NCBI GenBank assembly: GCA_947095585.1
Contig: OX352763.1
Location: forward strand, 43,574,010-43,638,009
Origin: Nephrocerus scutellatus
Lineage: Eukaryota; Arthropoda; Insecta; Diptera; Pipunculidae
Direction: 5' to 3'
Length of the DNA: 64,000 bases
Below the pieces are notes generated by a model, which worked only from the letters and a program-made list of their open reading frames with translations, had not been told where the DNA came from and made no database searches. Position 1 is the first letter of the stretch. Each line of letters starts with the position of its first letter. Shown here one piece after another: positions 10,401 to 21,289 of the stretch. The position numbers and the translations under genes were made by a program.

Positions 10401-11515
10401 ATGGAATTAACAACACCCTGCTCGACTAGGAACTACCTTTCTGACCGTTCAATCCAGGTCGTATTGGACGGATTCAAATCCAATGTCCACCGCATAAACG
10501 CCGGTGTTCCTCAAGGCTCTGTTTTATCTCCGACACTCTTTCTGATTTTCATTAATGATCTCCTATCCACCACCTCTAATCCAATCCATTCCTTTGCTGA
10601 CGACAGTACTCTTAGCTTTTCATATGACTTCTCGCTTTCTGCGCGCCCCTCTTCGGAACAAGTGGAACTTGAACAACAACGTATGTTAAGCACGTTAAAT
10701 TCTGACCTTGACAGCATAACAAGGTGCATAATAGAGTTGAACTTAACGCTTCTAAAACCCAATGCTGTCTTCTGTCGTCTAAGCGTAATTTAAACCCCCA
10801 AACTTTAACCATGCATCAAAGAAACTGAAAAACTCTCAATGCTCGGTATGTGTGTCAACAACAAGCTTCGTTGGAATGACCACATATTTGCCATCGCCAA
10901 AAATGCTGCGAGATGGTTAGCTTTCCTAAAACGGTGCAAGATGTACTTCACTCTTTCAGATCTGGCTACTATTTACAAGGCGTATATTCGCCCTAAACTT
11001 GAATACAACTGCATTGTCTGGGCAGGTGCTCCCAAGACCACATTGCATTTACTAGAGAGAGTTCAGAACCGCGCGTTAAAACTTATTGGTGAAGTACATA
11101 TCGCGAAAACAATCGAATCGCTTGAACATCGTAGGAATGTTTCCTGCCTGTCACTGTTTTATCGCTTTTTCCACAAGCGGTGTTCAAAAGAAATATCCGG
11201 ATGCATCCCGCCCATTCTCCAACCCATCCGTAATACCCGTGCCTCAACTCGAGCTCATGGGTCCACCATTAAGCCTATCTTCGGACGTACTAACCAATTC
11301 AGATATTCCTTCTTTAGCCGCACAATAGTTATGTGGAATGAATTGCCTGATTCTGTGTTTCCGCATTTATATGATCTGCAGTCGTTTAAGACACGTGTGC
11401 ATAAACATCTCATCCTTTCCTCTCCCTTATTTCCTAACGCCCACGCTGTGCTAAGCATTATAAGGGTGCAAATCCCTTTAGCGTGTGTACATTATACTGT
11501 TGACTTCGCAATGTT
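10401..11515 (+). mobile_element. Jockey-like LINE, 5'-truncated RT and 3' end
   Basis: Frame 10401-10793 carries the RT palm: NAGVPQGSVLSPTLFLIFIND and the catalytic FADDS box. A frame shift near 10795-10835 leads to a 253-codon frame with LGMCVNNKLRWNDHI, IYKAYIRPKLEYNCIVW and WNELPDSVF, the RT thumb and C-terminus. The 3' end has the family signature CATTATAAGGGTGCAAATCCC. Endonuclease and N-terminal RT are missing, as is usual for 5'-truncated LINE copies. Pieces of the same family occur at 9338, 11517 (-), 21035, 45690, 55985, 58090 and 59205 (-). Confidence 0.75.
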
Positions 11516-11516
11516 T

Positions 11517-11612
11517 TCGTCACCGATAAGCTTTAACGCTCGCTTTTGTATTCTATCTAGCAGATGCAAGGTAGTCTTAGGCGCACCTGACCAGATATGA
11601 CAATTTTGGGGC
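11517..11612 (-). pseudogene. Short jockey-like LINE piece, inverted
   Basis: On the minus strand this encodes CHIWSGAPKTTLHLLDRIQ and KRALKLIG, matching WAGAPKTTLHLLERVQNRALKLIG of the + strand copy just to its left. It is a separate rearranged fragment. Its position directly after the + copy's 3' end produces a small inverted arrangement. Confidence 0.5.
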
Positions 11613-11689
11613 GAATAAACGCCACCGCCAGGGCTGTCAGCCATCAGCTGAGTAGGGCAAATAACACAGAATGCTTCAGAAATGCATGT

Positions 11690-13120
11690 GGCCGCAACTA
11701 TCTCTGATTGGTGGAAGTGCGATCAAACCTCCACGTGGTGGCCGCTGGTAATTTTCTTCCAGTACAGGAAAAGGTAAAGCGAAAAAGTAAGGTTGGCGCG
11801 AGGGCAATAACCCAGCGGAACCCCAAATCAGCCTCGGATACACTGATGAACGACAACGACCAGGGCAACGAAATCGGTTAAACGATTTAAGAATTTTCTC
11901 GTGGAACGCACGCTCAATGTATAAAGCTCGAGCTGCACAGCAGCTTGTCGATACCCTATCCAAATATAATGCGGTGGACGGGGAATGGTTCTTACAAAAA
12001 TCAGAATATGACATATATTACAGCTGTCATGCAAGACATCATGTGCTCGGGGTGGGGTTTCTAGTCAGCAAAAGACCACCGTTATCGTTTTTAAAGCAAT
12101 AAATGAACGGCTATGCACCCTTCGCGTGCAGCGCAAATTTAAAAACATAAGGCTCATAAATGTTCACGCACCTACAGAAGATTCGCCACATGATGAAAAA
12201 GAAGAATTCTTTGAATCAGTCGAACGGGAACTCCATGCCAGCCCTCAGTATGATGTTAAAATCATTCTGGGAATATGAATGCTAAAATAGGTAGGGAGCC
12301 AGTATTCAGGCAGTACATTGGCACCAATAGCTTACACGAGAACACTAATGACAATCGACAACGAGTCATAGAGATGGCAGCAAGCAATAATTTGGACGTT
12401 GCGAGTACAAGGTTTGCGCGTAAAAATATCTACAAAGCCACCTAGGTATCTCCTGGTGGAGCCACTAGCAACTCGAACCTGATACCGGTACGAACGTACC
12501 GAGGTGCCAACGTCGACTCGGACCACTATCTTGTTGGTGAGTGCTCCGAGCGCGGACCAATCAGAAAGACTCGCTCTTAATACAGGGAGAGTAAGTCCAG
12601 GCTGTGGCTGTGATGCCGGGCGTAAAAGAGAAATATACACGTCTTAAGAATACTGTCATTAGTACTGCTGACTCCATCTTAGGCAGTAGTCGTAGAGATC
12701 GGAACGACTGGTTTGATGACGAATGTAAGCTAGCGACTGAACGTAAGTATCTTGCGTACCGAGTAATGCAATAATCTCATAAAACGCGGGCACGCGAAGA
12801 TGAATAGAAAGAGCTCAGAAGATATGAAAAAACAGTCCACCGGCGAAAGAAAGCAGCCTGGGAGAATAATCTCGTCTGTTAACTAGAACAGTTCAGAGAG
12901 CGATGACCGCACCAGGCGCGGAAGTTCTACCAAAGAGTCCGCGGTATGACGCAATATACACCGCATTGCACATACTGCAAAGACAAAGAGGATAATCTAA
13001 TCGCCGATATCAAATCGCTGCATCTTAGAGCGATGGGAAAAGCATTTTCATGAATTGCTAAATGGCCAGTTGACTAAAGAATTGGAGGCTCCACCAAGCA
13101 TTTCGCTACCTGCGACTTTT
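11690..13120 (+). mobile_element. RTE-like LINE, endonuclease part, many stops
   Basis: Broken + strand frames follow the order of an APE-type LINE endonuclease: RIFSWNARSMYKARAAQQL near 11890-11950, VGFLVSK (about 12050), INVHAPTEDSPHDEKEEF (about 12155-12215), then NNLDVASTRFARKN, VDSDHYLVG (the catalytic SDHY/H block, about 12515), NDWFDDEC, and the linker RWEKHFHELLNGQ (about 13030-13070). Numerous stops show it is long dead. The reading stops just before the RT domain, where the jockey-clade element begins. Confidence 0.65.
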
Positions 13121-13922
13121 TTAAGATATTTAAATTCACTAATTACTTTTTTCATTTCAGACACATATTTATAATTAATAGTTATTTAATTTCAGAAAAA
13201 AAAATTTCAGCCCTATAAAATGGGGAAAAAACAGAGAAGAAAGGAAAAGGTTAATGAAGTATTAACCTTAATTAGACAAGAAGTCTCCAATCATGGTGGT
13301 GACTTCCTCGCGTCTTTGTACGAAAGGCTGGATGAAGTCAACCAGCTTTGTGAAAAATCTACTTCATATGAGGAAAATATGACCTTAGGCGAGGAATCGG
13401 ATACTTAAGCGTCCGATTCCAGTACCATCGGAGAGGAAAATTCAGAAGAAGACAATCGAGAAAATCGCCGATATCAAATCGCTGCATCTTAGAGCGATGG
13501 GAAAAGCATTTTCATGAATTGCTAAATGGCCAGTTGACTAAAGAATTGGAGGCTCCACCAAGCATTTCGCTACCTGCGACTTTTTTAAGATATTTAAATT
13601 CACTAATTACTTTTTTCATTTCAGACACATATTTATAATTAATAGTTATTTAATTTCAGAAAAAAAAATTTCAGCCCTATAAAATGGGGAAAAAACAGAG
13701 AAGAAAGGAAAAGGTTAATGAAGTATTAACCTTAATTAGACAAGAAGTCTCCAATCATGGTGGTGACTTCCTCGCGTCTTTGTACGAAAGGCTGGATGAA
13801 GTCAACCAGCTTTGTGAAAAATCTACTTCATATGAGGAAAATATGACCTTAGGCGAGGAATCGGATACTTAAGCGTCCGATTCCAGTACCATCGGAGAGG
13901 AAAATTCAGAAGAAGACAATCG
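12999..13922 (+). repeat. 460-bp perfect tandem duplication across a LINE-LINE junction
   Basis: The 460 nt at 12999-13458 recur at 13463-13922 with no difference I can see; the spacer is AGAA. Each copy holds the end of the RTE-like linker, the jockey element's leader (with ATTTCAGCCCTATAAAATGG) and the first 62 codons of its ORF1 (ATG at 13220 and 13684). The first ORF1 start runs into the second copy after the shared stop. This is either a very recent duplication or an assembly artefact. Confidence 0.9.
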
Positions 13923-14526
13923 CAAAGAGCGGTCTTTTCCTGTAACCGTGCCAGTAAAGGCAAAAATGAGGAGATTGTCTGAATCCAGACCATCATCACC
14001 ACCAACATCATCTTCTCCTGCAGTAGTTACTGTTGTAGAAAGCAATCCGCCGAATGTCACTGCTGTAGAGAAAACAGCCAAGGCAAAAGAGGCACAAAAT
14101 GTCACTAAAAAGACACCACCACCTGTCGTTCCAGCAACCAAAAAACCCCAGTCTACGGGACAAACAACAAAAACTTTTGCCATGCCGCCAATAGTCTGCT
14201 TTAGACTAAACGTCGCTGAACTCTCAAAGTTCACGAGGAGTGCCAATATATGTTGCAGAATTCGCAACATCAATAGCAGCCCAGAAATCTGCTGCAAAAA
14301 AATAGTGAAAGGAGTTAGCTTTGCTAGTATAGCTGCTGTGGGGAATGCTAGCAAGCCAGCAACAATAAACAAACCACCACCAACCATCCAAGCAAGCAAA
14401 AAACCAGTAAGTAAGCAAGCTCCAAAACCGGCACCATCTACTGGAAAATCTTCGACGGTACGGAAAGCTATTTGGAGCAGACCTTTTCACAATTCTGCAG
14501 AAAGCAAGAGAAGTCGTGTCTGCTAA
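13684..14526 (+). pseudogene. Jockey-clade ORF1 (gag-like), one in-frame stop
   Basis: A frame of 281 codons from ATG 13684 is interrupted by one TAA at 13870-13872 after EESDT. The N-terminus is basic (MGKKQRRKEK), followed by a short helical region, a Ser/Pro/Val-rich linker, and a Lys/Pro/Thr/Ala-rich C-terminal half. There is no CCHC knuckle and the product looks truncated compared with jockey ORF1 proteins. In an active LINE this protein coats the RNA. The duplicate of its first 62 codons lies 464 nt upstream. Confidence 0.6.
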
Positions 14527-14706
14527 TTATAGCAGTCTTGATGACAGGTCCAAAACAACCGTTTTGGGTCGACTTATTTGTAAATTATGTTCACAATAAG
14601 CAGGATAATTATATTCTCATATAACATTAACTCTATTTATTCGTTAGCTAGGCGTATAACACTAAAGTTATTTATTAAAACTAATAAACCTGGCATTCTT
14701 CTTTTA

Positions 14707-17403
14707 TAGGAAACCAATCTCACAGGGAGAAACCCATTCAGTCCAGACGGATACAACATTCACAGGGTCGACAAAAGCAGTGATTGCTCTGGGACGGCGG
14801 TCCTAATCAGGGACACTATGGCAGGCGAAAATCAGTGGTTTGCGAAGCATGGAAGCAACAGGTGTCAGCATCAAAGTCAACGAGGTTGAGACCTTGTTGG
14901 TATCAGTGTACAATCACTGTAATGCAACGAGGGAAAACATTCAACGGGATCTGCAAACTGTCTGCGGCATCTCCTCTAGGCACACATACTGTGTGGTTGG
15001 AGGGCATTTTAACGCAAGGCACACCCGATGGCAAGATGAAGTGTGCAACAATCAAGGAAAGGCCATTGCAGATTGGCTGCATTCAAACCCTCAGCACCAT
15101 ACCATGGCTGTTGTTTCACAGCCTCGGAAGACATATCCTCGGACACCATCCATGCTGGATTTCTTCTTGGCAACGACAAATTTCGTCAACATTCTGCCGG
15201 AATTAAGGAAATATTCCTGTTTTGCACATGATAGTGATTCGGATCATTTGGCCATAGAGCTTCGAGTGAGGTTGAATCAGCGAATTGTGCAAGTTACCCC
15301 AACAGCTGAACTACACATCAACTTTACGAAAATAAACTGGAACCAGTTTAGATCAGAAGTCGAAGCTGGACTACAAATTCCAGCGGCATGTAGAAATCTG
15401 GGGAAACTGAAATTGATGATGCTATCAGAAATTTCGAAATTCAGTGAACACAGCCATAGATCGGCAGAAAACTGTTCGTTCTAGCAGGGATCGGTTTTAA
15501 CATCTACCTGAGAATATTCAGGCAATATATGCTCACAAGCAAAGGCTAAGGAAACGCCTTCAGAGGATCTTCAACAGGACGAATATCAGTCTGTATTTTC
15601 GCAACTGCGTTGTACAGTAATCATGCTACGTCAAGCTGTGCGAAGTTACCAGGAAGATGAACTGACCAAACGACTTCAGAACATCAAACCAGGCCCGGAT
15701 GCTTTTAAAAAGCTAAATTCTGTGATCGGAAAACGTATTTCCATTCCAGAAAGTATCTCGTTTGGAGAGCAAGTAGCATCCAGTCCTCTTGAAAAAGCCG
15801 ATGCCTTTGCCTGTCATTTCGAAAGGAGCTTTACGGACCAATCACCAACTCATCTTCTAGATTTTGTAGAGCAGGTTGAAAGTCTTGTGGAAGACACAAC
15901 TTCCCCAAGAAATTTTGAAGTGCAGTTCAGTGAAGACAATCCCGCTAGCGCACCCGTTGACGTGGATATAATAACAGGGACAGCCGTTGTCAGTTATTTA
16001 ATTATGAGTGGAAACTCTAAAAAATCATCGGGCTCTGACGGAATTTCCAATTTTTTACTTAAAAAGCTGCCGAATATGGCGATTTTGATGTTAACTATAA
16101 TATTCAACAATTGCCTAAACAATTGTTACTTTCCAGACATCTGGAAAGTGTCCAAAGTAGTACCAGTTCCCAATAAAACTAACCGCTCTAGCGTAACTGG
16201 TTACCGCCCCATAGCTTTACTGTGTTGTACCAGTAAAATATTGGAATCCTTGATCCTTAAAAAGATCAATGAGTATTTTTCGGAAAGAAATCTAATTCCT
16301 TCCTTTCAGTTCGGCTTTCGAGAAAAGCACTCTACGCTGCACCCTCTGATGAAGCTTCACAGTGACGTCACTAAAGGACTTAACGTCAAAAGCAGTACAG
16401 TAGCCTGTTTACTAGACATCGAAAAAGCTTTCGATAGTGTCTGGATCAACGGCCTACTGTACAAACTTATTAGATTTGGTTTCTCCAATTATATTGTGAA
16501 AATAATTAAAAAATTTCTTTTTAACAGCCCATCGACAAGGAAAATGATTAAAGCTGGAGTTCCCCAAGGCTCCAAACTTGGACCATTCCTATTTAGCATC
16601 TTCACGGCGGATCAACCCAACAATACAGCCGGAACAAGGACCGTGCTATTCGCGGATGACTCCATCACCTATGCCGTTTCCCGCTCTCCTGAGATAGCTG
16701 CCCGAAGAGTGGAGGAACACCTCCGAAACCTTTTGGGGACTGAAGATTAACGCCAACAAAACGGAACTCGTCTCCTTCCGAGTACCAGCAACCGAAACAA
16801 GGATAAGAAAAATTGCAAGCAGGTGCAGAGCCTTAAAAATCACCCTTCCGGATAACACGATAATAAACACCAAGTCAGAGACTAAGTACCTAGGAATCAA
16901 CTTTACTGAGAGGCTCAAGTTTAACTATCACATCGAAAAAACAATAAAAAAAAGCGAACTACGCTCTTCATTTGGTGCACCCGCTACTAAGAAGACGAAA
17001 CGGGCTGTCCAACACCAGGCTGCTCATCTACAAGCAGCTCATCAGGCCAGAGACAACCTATGGCTATCCCATATGGTTCACCGTCTCACCAACAACGATG
17101 AAAAAGAACTCCCTATTTGAAAGGAAGGTACTAAGGATCTGTACAGGACTCTGGACGGTGCCAAACAGCTATAAGTTTGTGTCGACTGCAAGACTTTACG
17201 AAGCAGCAGGTTTGCTGCCAATAACACATCACTTGTTTCAAATGGCGAGGAAATTCGTCGACGGATTGGAAACTCATCCAAGTCCCGAGATGCAAAGACT
17301 GAGAAGCGAAGAAATCGAGCCAAGTCACCGGTACATACACATCTGAGGATTCACAGATGCTAGATTCGACGACATCCTTAATAATCAAGACGTCTCCTTC
17401 TAC
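14707..17403 (+). pseudogene. Jockey-clade ORF2: endonuclease and reverse transcriptase, broken
   Basis: The endonuclease is spread over frames 14707-14830 (TNLTGRNPFSPDGYNIHR) and 14840-15484 (VGGHFNARHTRW, PSMLDFF, SDSDHLAIEL, i.e. the D-N and SDH catalytic blocks). RT in frame 15623-16750 has SSVTGYRPIALL, ACLLDIEKAFDSVW (first Asp), AGVPQGSKLGPFLF and VLFADDSITY (catalytic FADD). The rest is in other frames to 17403 (LIYKQLIRPETTYGYPIW, SHRYIHI). At least four frame shifts or stops kill it. The intact family enzyme nicks DNA and copies its RNA at the nick. Confidence 0.75.
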
Positions 17404-17525
17404 GAGTTGTCAAGACTCTTCAAATCCAGCAACTTAACCATAACATCCAAGACAATGGTCATACCAGTACTTACATATGGATCCGAGACTTAGGTGCTTA
17501 GCAAAAAGCATTCTGACCTCTTAGC
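17404..17525 (+). pseudogene. RTE-like LINE piece (RT thumb)
   Basis: It reads LSRLFKSSNLTITSKTMV and VLTYGSET followed by VLSKKHSDLLA, which matches the minus-strand RTE-like fragment at 2398-2600 almost word for word. It joins the truncated jockey element without spacer and is probably the right-hand remainder of the RTE-like copy seen at 11690-13120. Confidence 0.6.
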
Positions 17526-17529
17526 CGCA

Positions 17530-18636
17530 CCAACCCACCACTGACCAAAAAACTATAGCCTTACCGTGTACAATGGTGAAAATCGGACAAAAACGGTCCA
17601 GTATTTTCTGAGATTAGCGTAGCCTATTGAAAGTGCAAACTTACCTCTTTATATAATAGCAGAGATTATAAAAACAAATGAACATAAATAAACGAAGTTT
17701 TAGCGTACAACCTTTATTTATACGTTTGAAAGGTGACTAAAAAAAACCCAAATTTCACGCCTCTCACACACGCCACACGCGTCAGATAAAAGAAATTCTA
17801 GCTGCAATAGTTACTTCACACTTCATCAAAAACAATTAGAAATTTAGTTATTCGTATCTCATAAAAACTTTTATGAGTTTTGACAGTATTCTTCGATTTG
17901 AAAATATTATAAGTCTTCCGAATTGTTTCCGTGCGCCTCTTTGTACTGCATAAAAAAAAAGTTCGGCGTTTTTCCAAGGATCTATAATGAGGATCGAAAT
18001 AGATAAATTGAGAATAAAATATTGTGTGTAAAACAATAATCAATATCTTTTATAACGACATATCGGTTATATCGACCGATTTCTATCTCCAGGCGGAGCC
18101 TCACAAAATCTCCATAACATGAATATCGGTTACAACAACATCGCTTATTACAATATATCGCTGATAGCGATATCAACATCATTGGATGAAAATATCGGTT
18201 GCAACGACATATTAGAATTTATGATTTTCGCAAAACTTTATAACCACAGGATATTCGTGTGTTATGACTCCAACAGATTTTGAACTGAAATTCTGTCTGA
18301 ATTTATTCGCGATTTTTTTTCTGAAATTAAGATGCACCAACAGATGGAAAACATGTTCTTATTTCACGAAATAGTTGGCAAAAATCGTAACGTCATTGCA
18401 GATATTGAAAGAAAATAAGTTTCTCAACATAAAAAAACACCAATCAATTGATACTTATTTAAAATCAATTCAAAGAGAAACCAGTGTGAATAAACAATTA
18501 AAACACATTTAAAACACAAATGAACGTATTTTTTTAATATAACGACATTATGGCTCGGTCGATTATATAATTCGCCGGATGACTGCAGAGTTTGATTCAC
18601 TGTCGACGCTTTACAATTATCGAATACACCGAATTC
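17530..18636. other. No gene recognised; scraps of repeats
   Basis: AT-rich DNA. A short CACACACGCCACACGCGTCA stretch at about 17760-17785 resembles the tandem-array family at 29100-29645. Around 18050-18215 a TATCGGTTAYAACRACAT-like phrase occurs three times and may be subterminal repeats of an unrecognised transposon. A 75-codon minus-strand frame (18043-17816) has no family signature. Confidence 0.3.
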
Positions 18637-19601
18637 GAGGGTGCCGGCAATCGAAGTGTTAATAAATCAAAAGGCTGTAATTTCGTCATTTATGTATATT
18701 TTTATTAAATTTTTTTCGAGTTTTAAATTTAAATTTTATTAAAAACACGTTACTGCTCGATATAGGCACCTTTGGCGCCGAGTCTTAACGAAGGCATTAA
18801 ATGCTGCACGAAAGTGACTTGCTAGTATTTTTGTCCGATCTCTACAAAGAGCTGTCTTCTATACGTCCATACTTTTTTTTTGACTTTGTAAAAATTGTTG
18901 TCAAATGAGCTTAATGTGATGGTTCCGAGTCTTGTTGGATTGTTCAGTGGTTGTTACTGAATACCCAAAGTAGCAACGAATCTTTTTGCCGATACACTAC
19001 TTGAATCACCTTGACGCTCTCATCGATAAAGACTAGCGAAGAACGACCATTTGCAGTAACAACTGACCAAACCATCAAAGAAGCTGACGAAGAACAACTT
19101 GGTTGTCCAAATTGTCGTTTGACTTGCACTCTAACCGAACACAATCATTTTGTTTGTTTACTGTAGAACTGTTAAACATTTTTCATCAGAAAACACCAAG
19201 TTGACGAGATCGTTACGTTCGTGCAGACGCTTAATCGCTTTGCATCTTTCAAGTTGAACTGCCTTTTGAGCCATTGTTCAATCTTGAACTTGTTGAGTAT
19301 TGTAGGGCTTCAATTGAAGCTCATTTTTTAGTATCTGTCAGATGCTTCTATCGGACACCTGCAGATTTTTTGTCAGTTTTTGCGAACTTCGTCGTGGACT
19401 TCGCCGGACAGTGCAATCAAACTGTTACGTTTAATTTCCATTTTGAATACTCATTTCAAATACGACGTATATCGATATGCTTTTGTGATTTTGTAAATAA
19501 CATAACAGACCAAATTTTTGGCAAAATATTAGAGCGCTGTTATCAGCCGTTTGGTAGATACAGCAGCCTGAAGTTAAAAATACTTTGATCGCCGGACCCT
19601 A
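18637..19601 (-). mobile_element. mariner-type element, decayed
   Basis: The left end GGTGCCGGCAATCGAAGTGTT and right end ACTTTGATCGCCGGACCC are diverged inverted repeats matching those of the intact-ended copy at 51407-52460. On the minus strand frame 19144-18944 encodes the catalytic-core phrase MVWSVVTANGRSSLVFIDE, typical of mariner transposases around the second Asp. Other frames are broken. It lies about 170 nt beyond the 3' end of the MAGE gene on the same strand. Confidence 0.65.
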
Positions 19602-19772
19602 TAAAGTGATTGAATGGTCATACGAACGGTAATAGCATCAAAAATGGCTATTATGCTATTTTTACTAATAAAGCAGATATTTACGTAAACACATAAAAAA
19701 CATACAGGTATTCGTTTGTCTTGCAAGCACCAACAGTGGATTCTGTAAAAGATTGGACAGCTGCTGTTGATG

Positions 19773-20806
19773 TTAACTTACCTCAGCAGTTTTTTCAAGA
19801 AGGATTTTTTTGTTAAATTCAACGCTACTTCGAAAGCCCCATGTGTATACATATCTAAAAAAAAACAAAATTTATATATAATTATATCGTACCGACTTTT
19901 CTCGTCACAATTCATCAAATACAGAAGAAGTAAGATGACGATGAGCATATGAATAAACTTGAATTATAAAGCCCCCAAATCACAATGTTGCGTGCGCGCA
20001 GTCGCTTTACTTTTACTTGCATACCTCCACTACCAAATATGTGCCTTCAATGCCTTTAAATCTTTTTCATTCAATATTCTTAATTAATCATAATTGTACG
20101 TAGACTAGTTCTCTCGGTAGTTTAAATCTTGTTAAGAATTCTATATTAATTATATATTAAAAAGACTTACCTAACCTCTGTGCTAAGTTCAGATATACAC
20201 TTCTCCTTTTTCAAATACAGCTGTTTTACAAAAGTTTCCGTGATGAGTTTCTTTACGTTGGCACCAAAATAAGAGTGCGGACGATCGAAATAAATCTTTA
20301 AACCTCTAAGGAATTCTTCTAATTTATCTGAATTGTGTAAGATTAATAACTAATTAATAACATATAAGTAAACAGATAAATAACATACTTTCATATACTG
20401 GCACGCCGCACATAAAAATATAAGAAAGCACTACAAAGAGTAAAGTCAGATGAACTTGTTGCTCCTCATCGCATTCGTAAAGTGAAGTTGCACCGACTTC
20501 AGAATAGCATATGAATTTTCGTCCAGATTTGCTTTCTGGAACTTCCTTAAATATAATTCCATAGGTCTACAGGAAAATAAAAGTTAGCCGTTGTACTTTA
20601 AGCAAAATGTATTGACTTCATACGTTTTTCAATGCAAGAGTGGCGTGCGGAATAACTGCATTATATATCTTTGCATTTTTCTTGAGGACATTATTTACAA
20701 TGTCTACTAGCTTGATAGGAATTTTGTTTGGTGAATTGTTAAGAATATACATCATAATTCCACTTCGATATTGATTTAACTCATCAGGGCAAAATGTAAA
20801 ATCCAT
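19773..20806 (-). CDS. MAGE: MAGE-domain protein (SMC5/6 complex Nse3 type)
   Basis: Four coding exons on the minus strand, with phases matching at every junction: 20806-20624, 20566-20389, 20327-20171 and 19854-19773 (stop TAA). The introns are 57, 61 and 316 nt with GTATG(A/T) or GTAAGT donors. The 199-residue product has the MAGE homology domain throughout. Residues 28-45 are a winged-helix-like KIPIKLVDIVNNVLKK. YGIIFKEVP and FICYSEV follow at about 62-82, then LLFVVLSYIFMCGVPVYE (about 102-120), FLRGLKIYFDRPHSYFG (about 125-142) and the C-terminal WGFRSSVEF. In flies the single MAGE protein pairs with the Nse1 RING protein and Nse4 in the SMC5/6 complex, acting in nuclear DNA repair and replication-stress tolerance. 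The last exon reads through a possible GTAAGT to stop three codons later; a spliced alternative would need a 39-nt intron. The product is slightly shorter than usual fly MAGE proteins. I trust the family strongly, the exact C-terminus less. Confidence 0.82.
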
Positions 20807-21034
20807 TTAGAAAAGTTTCTAAACTTAAAATTAAAATTTATTAATTGTTTTAGTTAATCTTGAGTTAGTTCAAAAAGAACTCGTTTCTGTTTGTTTATAT
20901 AATAGGGGGAATACACCACGCACGAGTTGTATGGTGTAAAACAATTGTTTGTGCTATGTACATGCGAAAAATAAAATTTCAAAATTTTTGATATTTTTGT
21001 TTGTGCATGCGAGAGGTAGAGGTGTCCACTTAAG

Positions 21035-21285
21035 TAAAACCACTCGACCGCTATGATAGCCCTTAGCGTCAATGAGGATATTTCCTCAACCAGGGGTTCA
21101 TTCTTAATTATGTGGAATGATTTGAACGACTCTGTATTCCTGAATTTGTATGATCTGCAGTCATTTAAGACACATGTGCATAGAAATCTCATCTTTTCCT
21201 GTCCTAAATTTCCTAACGCTCCCTCTGTGCTGTAGGCATTATGAGGATGCGAATCCCTTGAGTGTGTGTACATTATCAAAAAAAT
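21035..21285 (+). pseudogene. Jockey-like LINE 3' fragment
   Basis: Frame 21053-21235 encodes IMWNDLNDSVFLNLYDLQ and SFKTHVHRNLIFSCP, the LINE C-terminus seen at 11320-11430, followed by the 3' UTR phrase GCATTATGAGGATGCGAATCCC. It is only about 250 nt long and lies 230 nt upstream of the MAGE start codon, so it may sit within or near the MAGE promoter. Confidence 0.65.
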
Positions 21286-21289
21286 GGCA

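Larger units (their letters stand above)
13160..17403 (+). mobile_element. Jockey-clade LINE (ORF1, endonuclease, RT), 3' end lost
   Basis: The element holds a leader from about 13160 (duplicated), ORF1 at 13684-14526, and ORF2 with an APE endonuclease (about 14707-15480) and RT (15600-17403). Its polymerase is nearly identical in text to the copy at 46577-48152. The reading ends at NNQDVSFYE and switches directly to an RTE-like sequence, so its C-terminal end, 3' UTR and tail are gone. It lies between two RTE-like pieces on the same strand, consistent with insertion into an RTE-like copy followed by deletion. Confidence 0.75.

Noticed and set aside
9338..11515. Twin-priming inversion of one jockey-like LINE
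   Set aside because: Twin priming gives non-overlapping inverted halves. Here both the - and + pieces contain the same C-terminal region, so they are separate insertions or duplicates.
19274..19588. 104-codon + strand frame
   Set aside because: It lies antisense to the decayed mariner transposase and has no motif of its own.
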